IMG/VR virus record: IMGVR_UViG_3300023175_000184
Location: 1 to 25,235 of that record
Source: a virus
DNA length: 25,235 nt
Direction: 5' to 3' (one strand)
Shown here: positions 1-6,969 of the stretch, piece by piece
Layout of the letters: each line of letters begins with the position of its first letter
Numbering within the stretch: the stretch's first letter is position 1
Translations under genes and position numbers: made by a program
Notes under the pieces: model-generated
Told to the model about the DNA's origin: nothing
Database searches by the model: none
What the model saw: the letters and a program-made list of their open reading frames with translations, nothing else

Positions 1-522
1 TGGTTTAGTGATAGTGGCAGAATGTTTGGGAGTTGCAGTAAAGAAGAAGGAACGATCTGCAAGAGCACTGAAATACTCAACGGCAGGAAAAAAGTTCCGC
101 TTCACACTATTGTGTGCTTCGTCGAAGTAAATAGTGTCTGCAAAAACATTTGCAGATTGTACACGACGCAGCGAATTGTAGGTGGTAAAGATAAGACGTG
201 GTGCATCGTTGTTCTTCTCCCACCAACCACGAATCTCATGGGGTTTGGTAGAAGAATAGTGATGGGTCTCACCACTATGAACGTGCATCACATTTACATC
301 AGTGATGAACTCAAGAAACTCAGAAGAGAGTTGCTCAGCAAGCATAATGCGAGGAGCAACAACAATAAAGGTAGGATTCTTGCCGTGCAATGCGTTCATC
401 AACATGCGGCAATCTTCAATCATGCAGATAGTCTTACCACCACCCGTAGGGACGATGATCTGACCTTTATCATTCACCAGCATGGCATCCAGAGCACGTT
501 GCTGATGGGGTCGCAGTTGCAT
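1..522 (-). CDS. SF2 DEAH-box helicase, N-terminal part (runs off left edge)
   Basis: The minus strand reads open from an ATG at 522 to the window edge (174 codons, no stop). The protein shows the first helicase lobe in order: a Q-motif-like LRPHQ at residues 3-7, Walker A PTGGGKT at 25-31, motif Ia (VVAPRIMLAEQ) at 54-64, DEAH at 134-137 and the motif III sequence TATP at 162-165. These place it in superfamily 2, nearest the type III restriction/UvsW-like DEAH helicases, which use ATP to unwind or translocate on nucleic acid. It begins straight at the helicase core and so lacks the extra N-terminal domain of T4 UvsW. That makes it more likely a second phage helicase than UvsW itself. An AAGGAAAG stretch about 8 nt upstream is a fair ribosome site. 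The C-terminal lobe lies outside the window. Confidence 0.88.
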   Translation of the reverse strand, partial: MQLRPHQQRALDAMLVNDKGQIIVPTGGGKTICMIEDCRMLMNALHGKNPTFIVVAPRIMLAEQLSSEFLEFITDVNVMHVHSGETHHYSSTKPHEIRGWWEKNNDAPRLIFTTYNSLRRVQSANVFADTIYFDEAHNSVKRNFFPAVEYFSALADRSFFFTATPKHSATITKP

Positions 523-553
523 TAGGTGTCTTTCCTTGTTGAATACAGTATAA

Positions 554-578
554 CCCCCCAGGAGGGCATCCTGAGGGG
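554..578 (-). terminator. Possible hairpin between ParB-like gene and helicase
   Basis: AGGA (560-563) and TCCT (569-572) flank a 5-nt loop. CCCC just outside can pair with GGGG (575-578) across a two-base bulge. The hairpin sits in the 80-nt gap between two codirectional genes. No T-run follows on the minus strand, so it may be an attenuator, an RNA-processing site or a chance structure. Confidence 0.3.
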
Positions 579-602
579 TCTGGTGGACGGTTTAGCGTAC
601 TG

Positions 603-1697
603 TCACAGGTGAGGGTAGTAATCCAAGAAATCAACGAGTTGAGGTGCTTCTTCACCATCAAGTTGATCTACGACATAAACTTCACCAGGAAGATTCTCTA
701 CACCTTTCCGAGGAAGATCAATACCACCACCAAAGAAAGACGGCAACTGAGAGTTGATAACATCTGCTGCAAATAGACGATAGCTATCATAGGCAAGATT
801 GCAATACTCCACTACCTTAGTGAAAAGATCTTCACGGTCCTTACGAACACCACGAGCAGTAGTTGACTTGCTGCGGATGAGAACACGGACAGACTTGCCA
901 AGTGCTTCCGCTTCCCAGATGTGACGCAAAAGGTCCCAAGCATAACGCTTATTATACCGAGGATCTGTTACCATGACATGAAGAAGAGTTCCGTCCTTGT
1001 CTACTTGGTTATCACCAAACTGTGGCAATGTGTCAACATACTTGCTAAAGTCTTCGTCAGTGCAGTGCTTGGTCATGGAAATTGGACCATCTTCATCCTC
1101 ATCATATCCAAGAATCTTGTTCTCGATAGAGGTAATAGGACCGACGTGATTATACCTTTCGTTGACTCCAGCAAGGTCAAGGAGACCACGAACAATATCG
1201 ATATCAGTATGATCGAAACCCTGGATCTTACAGACAGTCAAAACAACATGAACAAAGTGTTCTTTCGTTGCGTTGGTAGTGCCATCCACATTAAAACGGA
1301 TAGCAGCAAGGATTAAAACAGACTTGTCATCAAGACAATCCCACTCATCAGAAGAAACACGAACATACTCTACTGCAGGAACCCTCTTGATTAACAGCGA
1401 TTCTGCTGCACTCTTGCTATGACGACGATCAATAAGTTCGCAAGAACCATTGATATTGATAAAGGGAAAGGGCCATGCACCAACATCCCAACCACGTTTC
1501 ATTGATGCAGTAAGAGCATCAACATTTCCGTGCTCTTTTGAGGTTCCCCGTGCCTCATTAAGGGTGGAGAGAAGTGAAAAAGTGCTCTTCATACTGAACT
1601 CTATGGAGCGCAGTAATGGAAAATTGTAAAGGGGATCATCATCACGATCCACTTTCAATTTCTTGAGAAGGTCATCATTAAAAGGAAGGCGTTTCAT
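603..1697 (-). CDS. ParB-like-domain protein, function unknown
   Basis: A 364-aa protein when started at the ATG at 1697, which has GGAG nine bases upstream; a start at 1748 would add 17 residues but has a weaker ribosome site. Residues about 70-113 resemble the ParB/sulfiredoxin N-terminal fold: a hydrophobic strand with a turn (FININGSCELID), then DRRHSKSAAE, then a hydrophobic VPAVEYVRV strand. In ParB-like nucleases and CTPases this pattern reads 'G..ELIDGHHR..AA....VPV'. The usual Gly-His before the Arg is replaced by Arg-Arg-His. The rest (about 250 residues, acidic patches, a DEDEDGP segment) is not recognised. It is the first gene behind a consensus sigma70 promoter, so early expression is likely. 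DNA binding, CTP binding or nuclease activity are all possible, and none is shown. Confidence 0.72.
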   Translation of the reverse strand: MKRLPFNDDLLKKLKVDRDDDPLYNFPLLRSIEFSMKSTFSLLSTLNEARGTSKEHGNVDALTASMKRGWDVGAWPFPFININGSCELIDRRHSKSAAESLLIKRVPAVEYVRVSSDEWDCLDDKSVLILAAIRFNVDGTTNATKEHFVHVVLTVCKIQGFDHTDIDIVRGLLDLAGVNERYNHVGPITSIENKILGYDEDEDGPISMTKHCTDEDFSKYVDTLPQFGDNQVDKDGTLLHVMVTDPRYNKRYAWDLLRHIWEAEALGKSVRVLIRSKSTTARGVRKDREDLFTKVVEYCNLAYDSYRLFAADVINSQLPSFFGGGIDLPRKGVENLPGEVYVVDQLDGEEAPQLVDFLDYYPHL

Positions 1698-1774
1698 TAG
1701 GGAATACTCCAAATAATAATCGCTGACTAAGCAACGATTAATGAACATCTGACCAGTTGCCTGATCATGTGGTT

Positions 1775-1804
1775 ATTATAGCAGGGTTGGTCCGAGACTG
1801 TCAA
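1775..1804 (-). promoter_or_regulatory. Consensus sigma70 promoter (early)
   Basis: Reading the minus strand, TTGACA (1804-1799) and TATAAT (1780-1775) are both perfect consensus hexamers separated by 18 bp. A TGC precedes the -10, which makes it an extended -10 as well. Transcription would start near 1768, giving a leader of about 70 nt to the ATG at 1697. It points at the ParB-like and helicase genes and marks the boundary with the late genes upstream. Confidence 0.85.
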
Positions 1805-1832
1805 CAGGGTAGACCGATAAAGGTTCCTTATG

Positions 1833-1864
1833 GGTCTCTGAGTAATCCTTAAGATACTCTGACC
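1833..1864 (-). terminator. Candidate hairpin at end of late transcript
   Basis: GAGTA (1840-1844) pairs with TACTC (1855-1859), and outer GGTC (1833-1836) pairs with GACC (1861-1864) across a small internal loop. It lies about 30 nt past the stop of the Cys-rich protein gene and just before the early promoter, where a terminator would be expected. No U-tract follows, so Rho-independent termination is unproven. Confidence 0.35.
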
Positions 1865-1893
1865 AACCTTAGCAAAGGTATTCTAGTGGAATA

Positions 1894-2325
1894 TTATTCC
1901 CCTGTCAAGTCATCACCAAATTCTTCGTAATCCTTTAATCTTTGTTCATATTCTTCAACGGGAACCATTTTCCCATTTGGCAATCTTTTGATGTAGTAAG
2001 GAGTTTCCTCATTGAATGTTGCCTCTGCACCATTAGCTAACCATTCTTTGAATAGTGAATCATCTGTGCCCCATTTACCTACGGGACATGTTTCATAACT
2101 CATTACTGCCTTCGCTCTCAAATAGCAACCACACTTAGTGCATCTCTCTTGTGATGCATCAAAGAACTCACATGCTTTACATATCTCAAGTCTTGCAAGT
2201 TGAGTTTCTCTGGGTGCTAATAGTCTATTACCTTGAACCGCACGAGATACCAATTCGTGGAAAGATGATCCAAAGTTTTTAACCTGTTCACCTAAAGATG
2301 GATATTGTTGATTTTCTTCAGTCAT
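1894..2325 (-). CDS. Cys-rich zinc-ribbon-like cyanophage protein (DUF6171-like)
   Basis: A 143-aa protein. Six cysteines at residues 49, 52, 62, 65, 67 and 80 give the pattern C-x2-C-x9-C-x2-C-x-C-x12-C, ending in CPVGKW. This matches the small zinc-ribbon-like domain of cyanophage proteins I recall as DUF6171, and metal binding is inferred from the paired CxxC motifs. The N-terminal 45 residues look helical and the acidic C-terminus (EEYEQRLKDYEEFGDDL) may be a short helix. The ATG at 2325 lies two bases after the TGA of the oxygenase gene, so translation is probably coupled; a TTG at 2331 is an alternative start. The role is unknown. Its place after the oxygenase and fiber genes suggests it is made late. 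Confidence 0.8.
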   Translation of the reverse strand: MTEENQQYPSLGEQVKNFGSSFHELVSRAVQGNRLLAPRETQLARLEICKACEFFDASQERCTKCGCYLRAKAVMSYETCPVGKWGTDDSLFKEWLANGAEATFNEETPYYIKRLPNGKMVPVEEYEQRLKDYEEFGDDLTGE

Positions 2326-2327
2326 AA

Positions 2328-3002
2328 TCAAGAGGATAGTTTCAAATAATATGTATCTAAGATATTGATACGATCTGGCACAACATTGAAAGCGAGAGTT
2401 ATTCTATCTCCATCACCACTTTCTTCTACACTATGAGTCAAATAACTGGGGAAGAGAACTACATCACCTGCTTTTACATTCTTTAGATCAATATATCCTG
2501 AGTTGTAGTCTGTCGTTCTACCTGGACCATCATGTGCAAGGAAGAAAGTATCACCACGCTCTGGTCTCCAAAATGTGGTTGCAGGAGCATTTTCTGGCAT
2601 TTGAAGATATACAACACCAGAGATTACTGAGTTACCATGATTATGTTTGTATTGCCATCCTCCCTTCTTCATTATATTTCCCCACAAACCAATGATGTTC
2701 CAATTAAGGGAATCATCACCCATTAATTGGAATCCAAAGTCACGAATGTGTGGAGATAACTTCTTACATAAGTTATCAATCTCTGGACCTTGAAGCGAGT
2801 CTACCGCACCAGTATGTGTTAAATCTTTTGAACTTTGATTAGGTAGTAATTGATCACAATTTTCTACCTGTTCGATTAACTTATTACGTTCTTCTTCCGT
2901 AAGCACACCACCGACAAACCCAACGGGTGTCGGAAACAAATTAAAAATGTTCATAATACAGTTTGGTTCCGCAAGTAACGTCTTAATTCTCTGAATGTTC
3001 AT
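2328..3002 (-). CDS. 2OG-Fe(II) oxygenase family protein
   Basis: A 224-aa protein with the double-stranded beta-helix pattern of small phage 2-oxoglutarate/Fe(II) oxygenases. A His-rich strand HNHGNSVISGVVYLQ (from residue 120) holds candidate first iron ligands H120 and H122. FPSYLTHSV carries the distal His190, and R200 in GDRITLAFNV is the likely 2-oxoglutarate-binding Arg. The acidic iron ligand is not obvious. Such enzymes hydroxylate protein side chains or other substrates using O2, and the target here is unknown. The ATG at 3002 is chosen because a late promoter motif ends 20 nt upstream, the same spacing seen at other late genes here. An internal ATG at 2954 (MNIFNLFPTPVGF) resembles the start of many relatives and is possible. 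It lies just after the adhesin gene. Confidence 0.88.
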   Translation of the reverse strand: MNIQRIKTLLAEPNCIMNIFNLFPTPVGFVGGVLTEEERNKLIEQVENCDQLLPNQSSKDLTHTGAVDSLQGPEIDNLCKKLSPHIRDFGFQLMGDDSLNWNIIGLWGNIMKKGGWQYKHNHGNSVISGVVYLQMPENAPATTFWRPERGDTFFLAHDGPGRTTDYNSGYIDLKNVKAGDVVLFPSYLTHSVEESGDGDRITLAFNVVPDRINILDTYYLKLSS

Positions 3003-3022
3003 AATAAAGGTTGACGTAAAAA

Positions 3023-3030
3023 TATTTAGG
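3023..3030 (-). promoter_or_regulatory. T4-type late promoter motif CCTAAATA
   Basis: The minus strand reads CCTAAATA 20 nt before the oxygenase ATG at 3002. It resembles the T4 late -10 element TATAAATA recognised by the phage sigma factor gp55. The TAA is also the stop codon of the adhesin gene. There is no Shine-Dalgarno in the short leader. Confidence 0.55.
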
Positions 3031-5380
3031 GAACGTTATCGAGATACTTAATTACGACAATACCTTGAGTTGCGTTAACTGGACTTCCATGATTCTGTCC
3101 ACTAGGTCTTCTTCCTCTTCCATATTGTCCTGGACCCATAGCACCTTGCGTGACAGATACACCGCAATCAGGACCATTACAGTTGCTAGATTCACCAGCG
3201 GAACCACCTCCACCAGAACCAAAGTATTCATTAGATCCACTGATTCTCACGTTAATTTGTAATCCAGCACCACCTGTTCCACCTGTTGCATTATATGGAC
3301 CAGTGCTGCAATCATTATCACCACCACCAGGATATGCCTTCCAGCATACACCACCACTTCGTGAACCACCTCCACCATTAGCAGAGGCACCACCACCTCC
3401 ACCATAAGCTTCAGGTCCATGAACCTGAATAGAGTTACCACCAGGACCCCTGGCAGGATATACAGTGTTACTTACTTCATTTCCAGACTCATTACCAGTA
3501 CCATCATAAACAATGATGTTACCACCCTGAGAACTAGAAGATGTTGCACCAGAGGCACTCAAACTAAAGGTAGTTCCATCAACGTGAGAGATAGAAGATG
3601 TACCATTATTAGAACCAACGCTAACATTATATCTTCCACCAGTTAGTGTAAGAAGTTGACGATATTCGACACGTCCACCTCCACCACCACGTCCACCATC
3701 AACACTCTGACTACCACCACCAACTACAAGTAGGTCAACACGTTGAGTCTTAGCGACTGACATTTCTGTCGATCCGACACTAGTAAACTCCCAAACTTGT
3801 TGAGTGCCAGCGAATCCGACTGTTGCGTTTGCCGATGTTGTGAATCCAAATGTAGGTTCTGGAAGAATACCTGTAACAATACCTGCTATGAATCCAGATA
3901 AACCATAGGCACCCGTGATTGCATAACCAGGTTGTCCACCACTACCAGGACCAAGACCTCCAGCTTGAGGTGCAAGTCCCTCATAAGAACCACTACCAAA
4001 TGCAGTAATTTGTGCAAAACTACCAGCGGCATAACTAACTGCTATTTGATATATTTCATAAGTCTCATATGGATCTACAGATACTGTTGGAACAAAAATA
4101 GTGCCATTGTAACCAAAACCAGTTCCTGAAGAGACTACACTACTATCAGATGTTTTTCTAATTTGAGTAACTTGGTATAGAGAACCAGGTGTACTACCAC
4201 CCCAAAAATAATTTACTGTAGCCCCAATTTCTGTATATCCAGTGATACCACTTTCAACAACACCTTGTCTAATATCATTCTCTCTTTGAGTTGTGAATGT
4301 GTAGGATATTGGTCCAGAAAGATAAGTGCCAGCGGTCGTTCCAATACCTGTTGCAGCTGCAAATTCACCCATCTCTCCTGCTTGACCGTAATCACCACCC
4401 GCTCCACCTGCTCCACCTGGAGTTCCTGGACCACCACCATAACTATCAGTCAAACCAGGTTCGCTTGGTTCACTTCCCTCCCTAGAACCTGATGGATAAT
4501 CTCCACCTGTTGCTTTACCACCAGCACCACCCAGTCCACGAATACCACCATCAGATGTTTTATAGTTGGGAGTTTGACACTCACAAAGGTCCTGAAAAGG
4601 AGCCCATGTATAACACCGAGCAAGGAAAGAACCCGAACCAAATCTACCACAGTTTGCATTGCCGCAACCTTTACCACATAAAAATTGATTAACACTATAT
4701 CCACTCAGATACTGAACTCCAGTACCATTTAATCCATCTTCTCCTGCTCCACCACCTCCACCACCTGCTTTAATCGCACCAGTTTCACTAACAGCAATTA
4801 GAGCAGCAATACCTAAATTATTGATAATGTCTAGAGCGGCACCACCATCTCTGCCAGGGTCTGCAGTTCTATCTGGAGATCCATCCAGACCTGCTCCACC
4901 ACCAGTTCCACCACACCCTAAAACCTGACCATCAACAAAGATTCTAAGATTATTATATCCACCAGAGATACTTAAAGCGGCAGTGCTAGTATCATCTGAT
5001 GAGATAGTACAATTTGTTGTAATAGCAACTGTCTTCCGAATATTGTTAGTTTGTTCTGATCCAAACGCTAAGTTTGCAAGGTCAACTTTTTGACCAGAAC
5101 CACTAATCTCTAGTTTTAATTCTCTTACAGCACCAATGAGATCCAAAGGTCCCATTGTTCCTGTTGATTTGATTCCAGCATTGTAAGTTGTTACACCAAT
5201 AATAGGATCATATGGGTCAGATCCTACACCGACAGTATAATCTAAGAAGCAAGATCCAAAAGAAACTGGTTGGTTTGGTTCAAAGAACCCCAGTGTCTTC
5301 ATATCACGAAAGGAGAATCCACCAGCGGTAGATACTCCTGTAAAAAGTTGATTGACGATAGGAGTGATATTAAGTGCCAT
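3026..5380 (-). CDS. Glycine-rich tail adhesin / fiber protein
   Basis: A 784-aa virion-type protein, very likely host-facing. Residues 1-150 form a non-repetitive, probably attachment, region. After that come several long Gly-rich blocks (GGTGGGAGLDG, GGGGGGAGEDG, GGPGTPGGAGGAGG, GGGGGRVEYRQ) typical of Gly-rich phage adhesins that fold as polyglycine-II helix sandwiches. The segment around VVGGGSQSVDGGRGGGGG, followed by LTGGRYNVSVGSNNG, matches the phage Gly_rich_2-type domain. There is a cluster of eight Cys in the CGKGCGNANCGRFG region, with further Cys pairs near the C-terminus (GGVCWKAYPG, SSNCNGPDCG). The gene starts two bases after the stop of the VGIGT fiber gene, so the two are cotranscribed. 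It could be the tip adhesin that sets host range. Homologues are expected to vary strongly. Confidence 0.8.
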   Translation of the reverse strand: MALNITPIVNQLFTGVSTAGGFSFRDMKTLGFFEPNQPVSFGSCFLDYTVGVGSDPYDPIIGVTTYNAGIKSTGTMGPLDLIGAVRELKLEISGSGQKVDLANLAFGSEQTNNIRKTVAITTNCTISSDDTSTAALSISGGYNNLRIFVDGQVLGCGGTGGGAGLDGSPDRTADPGRDGGAALDIINNLGIAALIAVSETGAIKAGGGGGGAGEDGLNGTGVQYLSGYSVNQFLCGKGCGNANCGRFGSGSFLARCYTWAPFQDLCECQTPNYKTSDGGIRGLGGAGGKATGGDYPSGSREGSEPSEPGLTDSYGGGPGTPGGAGGAGGDYGQAGEMGEFAAATGIGTTAGTYLSGPISYTFTTQRENDIRQGVVESGITGYTEIGATVNYFWGGSTPGSLYQVTQIRKTSDSSVVSSGTGFGYNGTIFVPTVSVDPYETYEIYQIAVSYAAGSFAQITAFGSGSYEGLAPQAGGLGPGSGGQPGYAITGAYGLSGFIAGIVTGILPEPTFGFTTSANATVGFAGTQQVWEFTSVGSTEMSVAKTQRVDLLVVGGGSQSVDGGRGGGGGRVEYRQLLTLTGGRYNVSVGSNNGTSSISHVDGTTFSLSASGATSSSSQGGNIIVYDGTGNESGNEVSNTVYPARGPGGNSIQVHGPEAYGGGGGASANGGGGSRSGGVCWKAYPGGGDNDCSTGPYNATGGTGGAGLQINVRISGSNEYFGSGGGGSAGESSNCNGPDCGVSVTQGAMGPGQYGRGRRPSGQNHGSPVNATQGIVVIKYLDNVP

Positions 5381-5382
5381 TT

Positions 5383-6939
5383 TTAGACGTTAGCCCATGA
5401 AGAACCATTAAAGTATCGAACCTTGCCTGTGGTGCTGTTATAAAGAATCGCTCCTTCAATTTCATATTGCGAATCAAGAGCATTTTCTTCCGTGGATGTG
5501 AACACTGGAAGAATCAAAGGTCTCTTTGCATATTGCATGTCAAGAGCACTTCTCGCAACTGTTGTACCAATACCAACATTTGCGCTTTGTGATCCATCTG
5601 AACCAGCACCAGGACCAGGGAATACAGTATCATTGTAGATAGAGTTAGTATCTACAATGCTGTTATCGTAGATACTGGTTCCAATAAATGTATTTTGTCT
5701 AACTAAAGCTGTACCACCTAATAAATCAAACTTACCAAGTGGAATACTTGTTCCGATGCCAACACTTCCATCAAAAACAGCATTTCCGACAACATCTAGA
5801 GGTTGATTTGCATTATCTGAGGAACCAACTTTTAGATTAGAGGTTGCCTCAAGGGTGTTAATCTTTGCATCATTGAATGTGGATACACCTGCAGTAAAGT
5901 TAATAGCACCAGAAGTGATTACCGCAGAGTTAATAAGCAATCCACCAACATTTAGAGTAGTTGGTGTCAGAGTTCCCTGAACTGAAGCATTTCCAGTAAC
6001 ATCTAAAGCAACTCCACCTGCAGGTGTAGCAGCTCCAATTGCTAATTGATCTAAGATAGCAACATCACCCTCAAAGGTTGAGATGCCAGAACTTGTCAAC
6101 TGGAATGGTTTTAATGAAGACGAAGATGATGCGATACTGGTAACAACCATCTCTGGATCATCTGTGGTTCCAGCAGCAACTCTTGCTTGAGATGCCAAAC
6201 CATCTAGGGCACCAATAAATTTGGTTCCTGTTACAATTCCACCAGCATCCGCTTGGAAAGCAACACCAACCGAAAGACTACTGGTAGCAGTAACAAATCC
6301 AGTGATAGATGCAGACGCTCCAACAATACTACCAACCTCAATATCAGGTGTGTCTTGTATTCCTGATGCACTGGTTGCTGTAGTGGCAAAGGCAGCAGTT
6401 CCATCTAAATCACCTGAAAAGGTGAAAGCAGTCATTACACCAGATGGACCATCTACTCTAATACGATTTCCGATCTGTAAGGTTGAAAGTGGATTAGTCG
6501 TCGCAATACCAACATTGCCTTGTGCATAAATGCTGGTAAATCCAAGTCCTACATCAACATCAAGCCACTGAGATGTTGGGAGGTTAAGTAATGATCCACC
6601 ATCACCATAGTATGTGACAGCAGTTACACTACCAGCGGCACTAATTGTTACACCAGTTGTACCAACACCGACCTGGAATGTTGCCTCAGGAACAGAAGTT
6701 CCAATACCAACAGAGTTACCAAGACCAACGGTAAACCCATCAGCAATCGTAGTAACTCCGCTAATATTAACAGAGGTAACATCAAGATTACCAGAGATAA
6801 GTGTGTTACCTCTTACATCTAATGTATCTCTTGGAAGGGTTGAACCAATACCAACGAAACCATTAGACGATACAATATCATCTGTATCAACCTGAATACC
6901 GTCTCTAAAATTAACAACGGTCTTAAAATTACTAGGCAT
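5383..6939 (-). CDS. Tail fiber shaft protein with VGIGT repeats
   Basis: A 518-aa protein built of repeated beta elements of the type 'VGIGTs.P...LdV.Gn': VGIGSTLPRDTLDVRGN near the N-terminus, then SVGIGTSVPEATFQVG, NVGIATTNPLSTLQIG, LAIGAATPAGGVALDVTGN, SVGIGTSIPLGKFDLLGG and NVGIGTTVARSALDMQ. Such repeats form trimeric fiber shafts, often ahead of S74 chaperone domains. The C-terminus (GAILYNSTTGKVRYFNGSSW) is a small beta module commonly found at fiber tips. No S74 domain is present in this gene; the one in the neighbouring 1738-aa protein is separate. A late promoter motif lies 22 nt upstream of the ATG. It is probably a structural tail fiber or whisker component. Confidence 0.82.
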   Translation of the reverse strand: MPSNFKTVVNFRDGIQVDTDDIVSSNGFVGIGSTLPRDTLDVRGNTLISGNLDVTSVNISGVTTIADGFTVGLGNSVGIGTSVPEATFQVGVGTTGVTISAAGSVTAVTYYGDGGSLLNLPTSQWLDVDVGLGFTSIYAQGNVGIATTNPLSTLQIGNRIRVDGPSGVMTAFTFSGDLDGTAAFATTATSASGIQDTPDIEVGSIVGASASITGFVTATSSLSVGVAFQADAGGIVTGTKFIGALDGLASQARVAAGTTDDPEMVVTSIASSSSSLKPFQLTSSGISTFEGDVAILDQLAIGAATPAGGVALDVTGNASVQGTLTPTTLNVGGLLINSAVITSGAINFTAGVSTFNDAKINTLEATSNLKVGSSDNANQPLDVVGNAVFDGSVGIGTSIPLGKFDLLGGTALVRQNTFIGTSIYDNSIVDTNSIYNDTVFPGPGAGSDGSQSANVGIGTTVARSALDMQYAKRPLILPVFTSTEENALDSQYEIEGAILYNSTTGKVRYFNGSSWANV

Positions 6940-6961
6940 CGTCTACACAGACCTTTTTATC

Positions 6962-6969
6962 TATTTATT
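6962..6969 (-). promoter_or_regulatory. T4-type late promoter motif AATAAATA
   Basis: AATAAATA on the minus strand ends 22 nt before the ATG of the fiber gene at 6939. Its internal TAA is the stop codon of the 1738-aa fiber gene, so promoter and stop share bases. Confidence 0.7.

Noticed and set aside
22-525. Plus-strand 167-aa open frame
   Set aside because: It is the antisense shadow of the helicase, whose motifs (PTGGGKT, DEAH, TATP) read on the minus strand.
524-602. TATACT at about 549-554 (minus) as a promoter for the helicase
   Set aside because: No -35 is recognisable at 16-18 bp and there is no TGn extension, so support is too weak.
3150-3407. Plus-strand Pro-rich 85-aa frame
   Set aside because: The Pro runs are the complement of Gly codons in the adhesin gene.
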